Assembly: GCA_964583335.1 (NCBI GenBank)
Contig: CAZOVG010000005.1
Span: 157,358-221,357 of the forward strand
Direction: 5' to 3'
Origin: JAGNKE01 sp964583335
GTDB lineage: Bacteria; Pseudomonadota; Alphaproteobacteria; Micavibrionales; Micavibrionaceae
DNA: 64,000 nt
The notes under the pieces are model-generated. The model did no database searches, was not told the DNA's origin, and saw only the letters and a program-made list of their open reading frames with translations. Made by a program: the position numbers and the translations under genes. Every line of letters begins with the position of its first letter. Position 1 is the first letter of the stretch. This document shows positions 8,232 to 16,257 of the stretch, piece after piece.

Positions 8232-9149
8232 TCAGATTTGCGTAGCCGGTTCTGGCAGTTTCAGCATGAATTCCGCCGTATCGAGTTTAGCGCTGGCGCC
8301 TATGGGCAGGCTGTAAAGCGTCTTACCGTGACCGAATGGCAGGTTCATCACGACGGGAATTTCGAGCCCGTCGGTTAATTCGGACACGATATCCTCAAAC
8401 TTGAAGCCGAAGGGGCGCTGTGATTCCAACATGTTCGAGAATTCGCCCAGCAGAAGAGCGGCGGCGTTTTCGAATATAGCTGAGCGCTTGAGGTGCAGGA
8501 GCATGCGGTCTATACGGCTGAGTTCCTCGTTGCAGTCTTCAAGGAAGATGATTGCGCCCTTGAAAGCTTTGTCGGGCAGGGTTCCGGGAAGGTACTGAAA
8601 AATGCTGAGGTTGCCGCCCATAAGGTGGCCCTTTGCTCGGCCGGGACGAACGACCAAAGCGTCGTTGAAGGGTACGGTCACGTCTTTTTTGCCGGAGAGG
8701 ATATTAAGAGCGTGGTCCAACTCTTTCCATTTATGCAGATTTTTAAAAACCTGCCCATGGAAAGTGACGATCCCCGTATGTGCGTATACCGCGTTGAGGA
8801 GTGAGGTTACGTCACTAAACCCAATCAGGATTTTTGGAGACGTTTTAATTTTTTCGAAGTTGATTGTATCCAGCAGATACATGGCACGGTTGCCGCCGCC
8901 GGCCGCCCAGATGGCCTTGATGTCCTCGCGCTGCCAGAGCCCTTGAAAAGCCAGCGTTTTTTGCAGGTGATTCCCTGCGGACTGGTTTAAACGTTCGTAG
9001 GTTTGCGGGTGGACGAAGACCTTATAGCCTTTCTTTTCCAGAATGGCTTTCGATTTTTCGATATCGTCCTTTTCCACCCAACTGGAGGGGGCGAACACAC
9101 CGATTGTGTCTCCGGGTTTTAGGGCGGGGGCGAGATGTTTTTTTGTCAT
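8232..9149 (-). CDS. ldcA: LD-carboxypeptidase (S66 family, LdcA-like)
   Basis: Removes the terminal D-alanine from muropeptide tetrapeptides during cell-wall recycling, in the cytoplasm. The start LKPGDTIGVFAPSS is characteristic. The nucleophile serine is in IGFSDVT at residue 112, the glutamate in FLEDCNEE near residue 205, and the histidine in PFGHGKT near residue 275, giving the Ser-Glu-His triad of family S66. WAAGGGNRAM near residue 82 is the conserved glycine-rich substrate loop. Length of 305 residues is normal. The photolyase gene ends ten bases upstream, so this gene is probably last in a unit that begins with the PaaK-like ligase. Confidence 0.92.
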   Translation of the reverse strand: MTKKHLAPALKPGDTIGVFAPSSWVEKDDIEKSKAILEKKGYKVFVHPQTYERLNQSAGNHLQKTLAFQGLWQREDIKAIWAAGGGNRAMYLLDTINFEKIKTSPKILIGFSDVTSLLNAVYAHTGIVTFHGQVFKNLHKWKELDHALNILSGKKDVTVPFNDALVVRPGRAKGHLMGGNLSIFQYLPGTLPDKAFKGAIIFLEDCNEELSRIDRMLLHLKRSAIFENAAALLLGEFSNMLESQRPFGFKFEDIVSELTDGLEIPVVMNLPFGHGKTLYSLPIGASAKLDTAEFMLKLPEPATQI

Positions 9150-9158
9150 ATGATGTTT

Positions 9159-10583
9159 TTATTTGATCCGGGCGTACGCTTCCAGTGCTTTTTGCCGCGA
9201 AGCCGAGAGGTCCACGATCGGGTGCGGGTAGGTTTTGCCCAAAACCACGCCTGCGCCGGCCAGATCGAGCCCTGAGGCGAGCCACGGCGCGAAGAGGGAT
9301 TCGTTGTCCAGCTTTGCGATCTCGGGGACGAATTTACGGATATATCGGCCTTCGGGGTCGAATTTCTGGGCCTGCGTTACGGGGTTGAAGATGCGGAAAT
9401 AGGGCGCGGCGTCGGCGCCGCATCCCGCGACCCACTGCCAGCCTGCCGCGTTGTTTGCAAGATCGGCGTCCACGAGGCAGTCCCAGAACCAGCGTTCGCC
9501 CTCGCGCCAGTCGATCCCCATGTTCTTGACGAGGAGGGAAGCGACGATCATGCGGACACGGTTATGCATCCAGCCGGTCTGCCAAAGCTGGCGCATGCCC
9601 GCGTCCACGATGGGGATGCCGGTTTGACCCTTCTGCCAGCGCAGGAGCGCAGCGTCGTCGCGGTTCCATGAGATTTTCTCGAAATTCTGCTTTAGCGGTC
9701 GGTCTGGCATATGGGGGTGCGTGTGAAGCAGGTGATGGCAGAATTCGCGCCAGAGAATTTCGCTGATGAATTTATCCGCTCCGGCTTCGGCCTGTGCGGC
9801 GGCGGCGTGTTCTCTTGTTTCCCAGAGGATGCGGCGCGGGGAAATTTCCCCGAAATGAAGGTGGGGCGAGAGGGATGAGGTGGAGTTGAAGTCGGGCCGG
9901 TCGCGTTCTGCGGCGTAGTTTTTGACGCTTTCTTGCAAAAACCTGCGGAGTTTTTCGCGGCCGCCCTGTTCGCCGGGGGACCAGTGCGGCTCCATTTTTT
10001 CATACCATGCGGGCTTGCCGAGCAGATTCAGAGCGGAGAGCGGGGGTCGGTCGTGAACCGATTTGAACCTTAATTGCGCCGGTGCATTTTCGGGTCTTTT
10101 TGGGTCATTGAGCCGTTGCAAGGCCGCCTTGGAATAAGGCGTATAAACGCCGTAGGGGGTGCCATCGTTTTTTTTGACCTCCCACGGTTCATTCAAGAGC
10201 GACGCATTGAAACTCTGTGCGTCGATGCCGCGCGCTTTAAAAAGGTCGGCAAGCCTGTGTTCCAGCTGGCGATTCCAGGGTTCGTAGCAGCGGTTACAAA
10301 ACAGCGCTTCGGGTTTGTGGCGTTCGATCAATTCTGCGAGAACACTCTGCGTTTCGCCCTTTTGGAACAGCATCCCTCCGCCGAGGCTGCTGTTCAGGGA
10401 CTCGAGGCTTTTGTGGAGCCACCAGCGAGACGCGCCGCCCATTTTCCACGGGCCGGGGTTTTCGTCATCGAGGATATAGACCGGGATAATTTCATAATCC
10501 GAAGCGGCGGCGGCGAGCAAGGCCGGGTTGTCGTCTAGCCTTAAGTCCTGTCTAAACCAGAGCAGGGCCGTTCTTGCCGTCAT
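9159..10583 (-). CDS. phrB: Deoxyribodipyrimidine photo-lyase
   Basis: Light-driven repair of cyclobutane pyrimidine dimers. The N-terminal antenna domain opens with TALLWFRQDLRLDDNPAL and contains WWLHKSL; the FAD-binding helical domain carries SPHLHFGEISPR, the LLHTHPHMPDRP region, WQKGQTGIPIVDAGMRQLWQTG and the signature MHNRVRM. The C-terminal block DPEGRYIRKFVPEI is also standard. Length 474 residues matches class I CPD photolyases. Its ATG overlaps the stop of the upstream ligase gene by four bases (ATGA), so the two are translationally coupled. Cryptochrome function cannot be excluded from sequence, but all core motifs favour a photolyase. Confidence 0.94.
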   Translation of the reverse strand: MTARTALLWFRQDLRLDDNPALLAAAASDYEIIPVYILDDENPGPWKMGGASRWWLHKSLESLNSSLGGGMLFQKGETQSVLAELIERHKPEALFCNRCYEPWNRQLEHRLADLFKARGIDAQSFNASLLNEPWEVKKNDGTPYGVYTPYSKAALQRLNDPKRPENAPAQLRFKSVHDRPPLSALNLLGKPAWYEKMEPHWSPGEQGGREKLRRFLQESVKNYAAERDRPDFNSTSSLSPHLHFGEISPRRILWETREHAAAAQAEAGADKFISEILWREFCHHLLHTHPHMPDRPLKQNFEKISWNRDDAALLRWQKGQTGIPIVDAGMRQLWQTGWMHNRVRMIVASLLVKNMGIDWREGERWFWDCLVDADLANNAAGWQWVAGCGADAAPYFRIFNPVTQAQKFDPEGRYIRKFVPEIAKLDNESLFAPWLASGLDLAGAGVVLGKTYPHPIVDLSASRQKALEAYARIK

Positions 10584-11989
10584 GAAGCCAACGCCTGATG
10601 CTGATAATATCCGCCTACGACTTCGGCAAGGCCGTCGCCTTCGCCGATGATCTTGAATTTGCGGGTGTAATCATGCTCGAAATACGGCAGGAAGAGGGCC
10701 TCGATGCCGTCGAAATTCGCAAAATAGCGCTGTAACACTTCGAGAGATGCGGTTTCGACATATTCGGCTTTGGTATGATCGCTGAGGACGAAATTGATCT
10801 GGAGAATATTTTTGCGGCCCGACGTCTGGATGCGGAGCATGAAGTGGATGATCGGAAAGCCACAGGATTTGTTGATTTCGTTGATCAGGGCGTTGAAGAA
10901 AGAGGCGTAATAACAATAGCCGTCCGCGCCGATGACGTAATCTGTGTTCTTACCCTCGAGCATTGTGATGGTCTGGGTTCCGTCTGCGGCGGTCGCAATA
11001 CGGCCCATATCCTCGATTTGATAACGGATCAGCGGGAAGGCCTTTTGGCGGAGAGCGGTGACCAGCATTGTGTTGTCCGGCCCTTGTTCCATATAGACAT
11101 AATCGTCAAACACTTTGTAATCCTGCGATGAGAGCCCGTATTGGTGCGCGATCTCGCCGAACTCAACCGCGCCGTACGTGGACTGGATATCGCTGTCGGG
11201 GAACATCGTCTGGATGAAGCGCTTGCTGCAATCCAGCAAGAATTCACCGCTGACGTTGATACAGGGAAGGTTTTCAAAAGGCGCGATTTTCTCGGCGGCC
11301 ATGATTTCGGCGATGCGTTGAAGAACGCAGGGGAAGATGACCAGCAGGGTCGCCTTGCGTTTGCGTAATGTTTCCAGCAGGTTTTCGACTGTTTCCCGGT
11401 TGATATCCTCAAAAGGCACCATCGTAAAACCGAAGAGATTGCGCAGGGCCTTTTCCTTCGCCGCATACGTTCCGGTAAAGTAGGATTTCAGCGGATAGAA
11501 GACCACGAAATTCTCGCCGGGTGTCCAGCCGTTGAGCTTGAAGGAATGAAGGAACGATTGGGCGAAGATGTTTGCATCGTAGTGATCCAGCCAACGGAAG
11601 GTCGGGATTCCGGAGGAGCCGCCTGTGGAGATCGAGGTGCAAAAATCCTTTTTGAACAGAACACGATTTATAAATTCCAGCGCGGTTGGCGCCTTTCCTC
11701 CGGCAAGCAAGTCGGGCTTGTCCTTCAGATTTTCGCTTACAAAATCAGTGTTCCTTGAGCGCAAGTCCTGTTTTGTCGCGATGGGGAGGTGACCGAAGGC
11801 ATAGAAAAACTCTTCGTCGGACAGGTTATGTGCTGTGCTCAGGAACAGGTCGAACTTGCCCTTGTAGTAGGGCGTTGTGCGGTTGGCGTGCGTGATTATG
11901 GCCAAGAGCTGTTCGCGCTGGGACAGGCTCGACTTCGCGGGTGGCCGGAGGATCAGAGAGTGCCCCAGGAATTTGCGTACAAATGTCAT
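10580..11989 (-). CDS. PaaK/CapK-like adenylate-forming ligase
   Basis: Related to phenylacetate-CoA ligase and to CapK proteins of polysaccharide loci. The phosphate-binding loop is STGGSSGIPT near residue 120; the adenylation motif TYGAVEFGEIA is near residue 270; RYQIEDMGRI near residue 325 holds the ribose-binding aspartate; and the C-terminal hinge and lid residues follow near 435 (TRKFKIIGEGDG). The substrate is unknown: the aromatic-acid context (paa genes) is missing. It precedes phrB with a four-base overlap, an odd partner. In family terms it could activate a carboxylic acid for transfer to a lipid or polysaccharide. Confidence is good for the superfamily and low for the substrate. 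Confidence 0.8.
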   Translation of the reverse strand: MTFVRKFLGHSLILRPPAKSSLSQREQLLAIITHANRTTPYYKGKFDLFLSTAHNLSDEEFFYAFGHLPIATKQDLRSRNTDFVSENLKDKPDLLAGGKAPTALEFINRVLFKKDFCTSISTGGSSGIPTFRWLDHYDANIFAQSFLHSFKLNGWTPGENFVVFYPLKSYFTGTYAAKEKALRNLFGFTMVPFEDINRETVENLLETLRKRKATLLVIFPCVLQRIAEIMAAEKIAPFENLPCINVSGEFLLDCSKRFIQTMFPDSDIQSTYGAVEFGEIAHQYGLSSQDYKVFDDYVYMEQGPDNTMLVTALRQKAFPLIRYQIEDMGRIATAADGTQTITMLEGKNTDYVIGADGYCYYASFFNALINEINKSCGFPIIHFMLRIQTSGRKNILQINFVLSDHTKAEYVETASLEVLQRYFANFDGIEALFLPYFEHDYTRKFKIIGEGDGLAEVVGGYYQHQALAS

Positions 11990-12057
11990 ATGCGAGGATT
12001 CGGCTCCTGCCCCGTTTTAAGTCCGCGGGTTAACGCATGCTTGGCGATGGCGTTAGA

Positions 12058-13044
12058 TTACCCTTCTTTGCCGATCCTTTCAATCAGCTCCTTTAGGGTT
12101 TGCTCGGATTTCAGGTTTTCGACCTGGCAGGTTCCGGCGGCGTCGTGGCCCCCGCCGCCATATTCGAGCATGACTTTGCCGATCTTGACCTTGCTGGAGC
12201 GGTTGACGATCGACTTTCCGCAGGCAAAAACGGTGTTTTGCTTGTTTTTGCCCCACAGGACATGCAGCGAGGCGGTGCATTGCGGGAACAGAGCGTATAC
12301 GAGGAAGCGGTTTCCGGCCCAGATGGTTTCTTCCTGACGTAAATCAAGTACCACCAGTTTTCCGTGTTTTTCGCCGCATCGTTCAATCTGCTGCTTGCAT
12401 TTTGCTTCCTGCTCGAAATAGAGGTCCACGCGCTCCTTGACATCCGGGAGCTTAAGAATCTCCCTGATATCGCCATGATTGCGGCAATAGTCGATCAGTT
12501 TCATCATCAGCTGGTAGTTCGAGATGTTGAAGTCACGGAAGCGGCCGAGGCCCGTTCGTGCGTCCATGATGAAGCTTAGCAGCGGCCAGCCCGTGGGGTT
12601 CAGGATTTCATCCTTCGTGAAGTCGGCGGAGTCGGCCTTATCGACCGCGAGCATCATTTCCTCGCTGATGGTTGGGAAAGCGTTCGCGCCGCCGAAATAT
12701 TCATACACGACCCGTGCGGCCGAGGGGGCCTTGGCGTCGATGACGTGATTTTCCGGGTTGTCCTGCACCCGCAGTTTTTCGCTGGCGTGGTGGTCGAAGG
12801 AGATATAGGCGTTCGCGTTATACGGAAGGTTGGTCGTGATGTCGTCGGGGCCGACCTCGATCAGGCCGTCCTGCATGTCCTTCGGGTGGGCGAACATGAT
12901 GTCGTCGATGACGCCCAGTTCCTTGAGCAGCACGCCGCAGACAAGGCCGTCCATGTCCGATCGCGTGATCAGCCTGTATCGCTTGCCCGGCACGGGCATG
13001 AGTTTACCGTTTTTGTGTTTACGCTTGGATGCGTTTTGGGCCAT
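12058..13044 (-). CDS. DHH family phosphoesterase (exopolyphosphatase-like)
   Basis: The 328-residue protein has the metal-binding motifs of the DHH/DHHA1 superfamily: RSDMDGL near residue 28, DHHASE at residues 84-89, and the C-terminal DHHA1 loop GGGGHDAAGTCQV near residue 293. Relatives include oligoribonucleases (NrnA), cyclic di-AMP phosphodiesterases and exopolyphosphatases, so the substrate is a phosphodiester or phosphoanhydride I cannot specify. The first 20 residues are rich in Lys and Arg and could be an extension; an internal start at residue 16 is possible. A long hairpin lies just upstream of the start. Confidence 0.82.
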   Translation of the reverse strand: MAQNASKRKHKNGKLMPVPGKRYRLITRSDMDGLVCGVLLKELGVIDDIMFAHPKDMQDGLIEVGPDDITTNLPYNANAYISFDHHASEKLRVQDNPENHVIDAKAPSAARVVYEYFGGANAFPTISEEMMLAVDKADSADFTKDEILNPTGWPLLSFIMDARTGLGRFRDFNISNYQLMMKLIDYCRNHGDIREILKLPDVKERVDLYFEQEAKCKQQIERCGEKHGKLVVLDLRQEETIWAGNRFLVYALFPQCTASLHVLWGKNKQNTVFACGKSIVNRSSKVKIGKVMLEYGGGGHDAAGTCQVENLKSEQTLKELIERIGKEG

Positions 13045-13079
13045 CGGACGTTCCTGCTGCAGTTACAACGCGAGAAGTC

Positions 13080-13119
13080 AAATACATACGCAGAGCGTGG
13101 GATCGTCCCACGTGTATTT
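13080..13119. repeat. Two-part inverted repeat upstream of the DHH gene
   Basis: An inner seven-base stem CGTGGGA/TCCCACG with a three-base loop (13096-13112) is enclosed by an outer seven-base stem AAATACA (13080-13086) and TGTATTT (13113-13119), with a nine-base bulge on one side only. It begins 36 bases before the start of the minus-strand DHH gene, so it lies in its leader or promoter. Not followed by a T-run in either direction. Confidence 0.5.
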
Positions 13120-13197
13120 ATCATACCGCGAACCCGGGCAGAGGGGAAGGAAGCAGGTTGTTGCGGTGCGCAAAAAGCACGGTGAGCGCGCGTTTTA

Positions 13198-14133
13198 TCA
13201 GAGTTCTTCGTCGATGAAATAGAGGGGACGATTCTTGGTTTCACCAAAAATACGGCCGATATACTCGCCGAGGATTCCAATCGTCAGAAGCTGGATGCCG
13301 CTCAGGAAGGTGATCATGACCATGAGAGAGGCGTAGCCAATGAGGTCACGCCCAAAGAAAAGTGTTTTAATAATAATAAATGTGCCAAATCCGAAAGCGC
13401 AAAGTGAAATCAGGAATCCTGCCAAGGTTGCAATCCGCAGCGGAACAATACTAAAGCTCGTGATTCCCTCCATCGCGAAGTTGCTGAGTTTCCAGTAGTT
13501 CCATTTTGTGGTGCCGGCGGCGCGCGGGGCGCGGTTATATTGCAGGGCGACTTGTTTATAGCCGATCCAAGCGAAGAGGCCCTTCATGAAGCGGTGATGT
13601 TCGCGCAATTTTTTCAGCGCCTCGACCGCGCGGCGGTTCATCAGGCGGAAGTCCCCGGTGTTGCGGGGAATCTCTACGGCGCTGATATGGTTGATCAGGC
13701 GGTAGAATACGCTGGCCGTGGTTTTTTTGAACCAGCTTTCGCCCTCGCGCTCGACGCGTTGACCGTAGACTACATCGGCGCCCTGATCCTTCCAAGTTTT
13801 TACGAGGTCCGGTATCAAAGACGGAGGATCCTGAAGGTCTGCATCAAGGACTATCAGGGCATCGCCGCGCGCGGCGTCTATGCCGGCGGTCATCGCGGCC
13901 TCTTTCCCGAAGTTGCGGGAGAGATTAAGGACACGGGCGCGTTTGTCGTCCGCGTTTATCTCACGAAGGATATCGAGTGTTTTGTCGCTGCTGCCGTCGT
14001 TGATATAGATGATCTCGAAGTCGAAGGGTAGACCTGCAAGGCCCTCCAGCACCTTTTCGTGGCAGGTGCGGATGACTTCCTGCTCGTTGTAGCAGGGGAT
14101 CACGATGGAAATGAGTTCGCGCTTATTGGCCAT
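13198..14133 (-). CDS. GT2 glycosyltransferase, polyprenyl-phosphate type (GtrB/DPM1-like)
   Basis: Transfers a sugar from a nucleotide sugar to polyprenyl phosphate on the inner face of the membrane. The GT-A domain starts ISIVIPCYNEQEVI, with DGSSDKT near residue 48, and the metal-binding DADLQDPP near residue 97; the QRVEREGESWFKKTTASVFYRLI segment is typical of the GtrB/ArnC/DPM1 branch. Two membrane helices lie near residues 233-255 and 268-290. The start overlaps the end of the upstream GT-C gene by 11 bases, so they form one unit. With the nearby GtrA gene it fits a lipid-linked sugar flipping and transfer system. Confidence 0.93.
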   Translation of the reverse strand: MANKRELISIVIPCYNEQEVIRTCHEKVLEGLAGLPFDFEIIYINDGSSDKTLDILREINADDKRARVLNLSRNFGKEAAMTAGIDAARGDALIVLDADLQDPPSLIPDLVKTWKDQGADVVYGQRVEREGESWFKKTTASVFYRLINHISAVEIPRNTGDFRLMNRRAVEALKKLREHHRFMKGLFAWIGYKQVALQYNRAPRAAGTTKWNYWKLSNFAMEGITSFSIVPLRIATLAGFLISLCAFGFGTFIIIKTLFFGRDLIGYASLMVMITFLSGIQLLTIGILGEYIGRIFGETKNRPLYFIDEEL

Positions 14134-15763
14134 CTTCGCTTTCTTCCTTTTCTGGTTCGCTGGGCCTTTTAAGCACGTACAGGTCAGTCGTCAGGAGCTT
14201 TTCCACGTACTTACGAGAGGATCCTTTGTCGAACAGGCCCTGATCGAACGTCAAGGTCTCCGCCAGTACGTAGTTTTCCATTATTTTAGCGAATTTAACA
14301 TTCTTCATCAGTCTATTGTAGTAGTTTTTCTGCGGCTCTCCTGAGCTTGACCCGTCTACGCGGTAGCTGGGTATGGCGATTAACGAAGGGTTATATCGCT
14401 CTATATCTTCGGCGATCATATCTACGAAGCCGTCAATTTTTGCGCGGATCGCGTTACGATCTTCTTCGGTTCTGGCTTTTGTAAAGAGCGCGTTCAGCCC
14501 GAACATCGGCCAGATCTGGCCGAAGCGCGATCCTTGTTTGAGTGACGGTTCATAATGGGGCAGGCTAAGGTTATAGGGCTTCATATCCAAATCACTATAT
14601 ACACCGTTCCATGCCAGTTCCTGAATCTTGCGATGGTAAGCAAAGTTTTTAAATTCCGCTGTGCTCATGAAGCCAGGAGGGTGGCCCAGCATTGTTGTAT
14701 GATTGATGAGCAGCATAAGAGCAAAAGGGACGAGAACCGCCACTTCGACGATCCGTGAATTGTGATAAATCAGGCCAAACAGGGCGACCATCGCGGCCAT
14801 AACGCCGAAACCGTAGAAGGGTATAGCCTGATACATCAACCCCTTATTTTGAGCGTAGTAGGGCAGGATACAAATCAGCGCCAGGCCGATCAGGGTATAG
14901 AGCGTGATTTTAAGCCTTTTTGTGCCCTCTGTCTCAGCCAGAAAAAGCGCTAGAAAGCCTGCGCCGAGAGCGTAAAACGCCAGAGGAAGGCGTATCCAGA
15001 CCGGGTAGGGTTCATCCTGGAGGTAGATTTCGGCAAACTGCGGCATTATGACCTCTATAAAGTCCGGGAACGCGATGCGCAGAAGAAGAAGGTAGGCCAG
15101 CCCCGTCATGGCAAAGGCAATAATATCAGGGGACTTCAGTAATTTAATTAGAGATCGGCCGAAAAAAAACCGTGCGGCAATAAAAAGACCGGGTACTATT
15201 ATATAGTGCGGTTTGATACACACCGCCAGAGCGCCTAGGATTGCCGCGGGCAACAGGAGGCGCATGGGCGTTGTTTGGCCTGCCAGAAAGCCAACCTGCA
15301 ACATTGCGTAGGGCATGAGAAAGAGCATCACTAATTGGTCTTTCTGGCCGAAAGACGAGCCAATCAGCCAGGTATTAGCAAATAGAAACGCACTGAAGGC
15401 GCCAACCATGAGCGGCGTACCAACTCCGTACAATTTCATCAAGCGCCAGATGAGAAGCGCGGTCAGGCCAATATAAAACGCAAAATTCAATAGGATAATT
15501 ACTGCCGGGTCGTTAATGAGTGTTCTGTAAAGCGGGTATGCCGGGAGGTAGATCAGAAAGCTCAGCGGCGGGTTGGTCTCGTAAAAGTCCTGTGCATAGG
15601 TTCCGCCGGCCATAAAACGGTCAAGGCACGTCAGAAGCCAACCAAAGTCAGTGTTTATAGGAATATCAAGATAGAGTTTTGTCCAGATCGCGGTATATAT
15701 GATAAACAGAAGCGCCAGAACCGGTGCGGGCAGGAGAAAATCTGATTTTTCTGAGTGTTTCAC
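14123..15763 (-). CDS. Membrane GT-C-like protein, paralogue 1
   Basis: A 546-residue multi-pass membrane protein with about ten hydrophobic segments and a soluble C-terminal third. It shares with the two genes further along the motif WLL...R...G....YETNPPLSFLIYLP near residue 38, then QKDQL near residue 125, CIKPHY near residue 160 and FPDF...P near residue 212. The Asp/Glu-containing first periplasmic loop (NTDFGW, then FYETNPP) matches the usual place for the catalytic acid of GT-C enzymes that use polyprenyl-phosphate sugars. The C-terminal part is soluble (DLDMKPYNLSLPHYEPSL). I infer a glycosyltransferase acting at the outer face of the membrane; the acceptor is unknown. It is divergent from gtrA. 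Confidence 0.7.
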   Translation of the reverse strand: MKHSEKSDFLLPAPVLALLFIIYTAIWTKLYLDIPINTDFGWLLTCLDRFMAGGTYAQDFYETNPPLSFLIYLPAYPLYRTLINDPAVIILLNFAFYIGLTALLIWRLMKLYGVGTPLMVGAFSAFLFANTWLIGSSFGQKDQLVMLFLMPYAMLQVGFLAGQTTPMRLLLPAAILGALAVCIKPHYIIVPGLFIAARFFFGRSLIKLLKSPDIIAFAMTGLAYLLLLRIAFPDFIEVIMPQFAEIYLQDEPYPVWIRLPLAFYALGAGFLALFLAETEGTKRLKITLYTLIGLALICILPYYAQNKGLMYQAIPFYGFGVMAAMVALFGLIYHNSRIVEVAVLVPFALMLLINHTTMLGHPPGFMSTAEFKNFAYHRKIQELAWNGVYSDLDMKPYNLSLPHYEPSLKQGSRFGQIWPMFGLNALFTKARTEEDRNAIRAKIDGFVDMIAEDIERYNPSLIAIPSYRVDGSSSGEPQKNYYNRLMKNVKFAKIMENYVLAETLTFDQGLFDKGSSRKYVEKLLTTDLYVLKRPSEPEKEESEDGQ

Positions 15764-15810
15764 TTTGTTTTCCTGTAATTAACCCGGCCCTGCGGATATA
15801 AGAAAAATCT

Positions 15811-16257
15811 ATGTTGGATATACTTAAAAGTCACTATAAAAGATTTAGCAAGTTCGCCTTGGTCGGGGTTTTGAACACGATCATCGATTTTTCGGTTTTT
15901 GCGATCCTGCTATACGGGTTTGGGGTCTACTACGTCTTTGCGCACATTTGCGGTTTTCTGGCTGCTAACACCAACAGTTTCATTCTGAACTCACTATGGA
16001 CTTTCAAAGGATTGCGTCGCGTTGATTGGTGGCGTCAGGCGGGGGTGTTTTTTGCGATCAGTCTGTGCGGGTTGGGGCTTAGCACATTCGCACTTTATAT
16101 GGCTGTCGGGACCTTTGCGGTTGTTTTGCCGGGGCTCTGGCTTCCGCATGTTTGGGGCAAGGCATTCGCCAGCGGCGTTTCCATGGTTTGGAATTACATA
16201 GGGTCTTGGTTGTTCGTTTTCAAGCCCGCGTCGGATTCCGACTCCTCTTCGCCTTGA
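15811..16257 (+). CDS. GtrA family membrane protein
   Basis: A 148-residue protein with four hydrophobic helices. The start FSKFALVGVLNTIIDFSVFAILLYG and the later ANTNSFILNSLWTFKG are diagnostic of GtrA/DPMS3 proteins, proposed to flip polyprenyl-phosphate-linked glucose and other sugars across the inner membrane. It lies between the GT-C genes and is read in the opposite direction; its last 64 bases overlap the 3' end of the second GT-C gene. It fits as the flippase partner of the GT2 enzyme at 13198-14133 and the GT-C proteins. Confidence 0.9.
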   Translation: MLDILKSHYKRFSKFALVGVLNTIIDFSVFAILLYGFGVYYVFAHICGFLAANTNSFILNSLWTFKGLRRVDWWRQAGVFFAISLCGLGLSTFALYMAVGTFAVVLPGLWLPHVWGKAFASGVSMVWNYIGSWLFVFKPASDSDSSSP

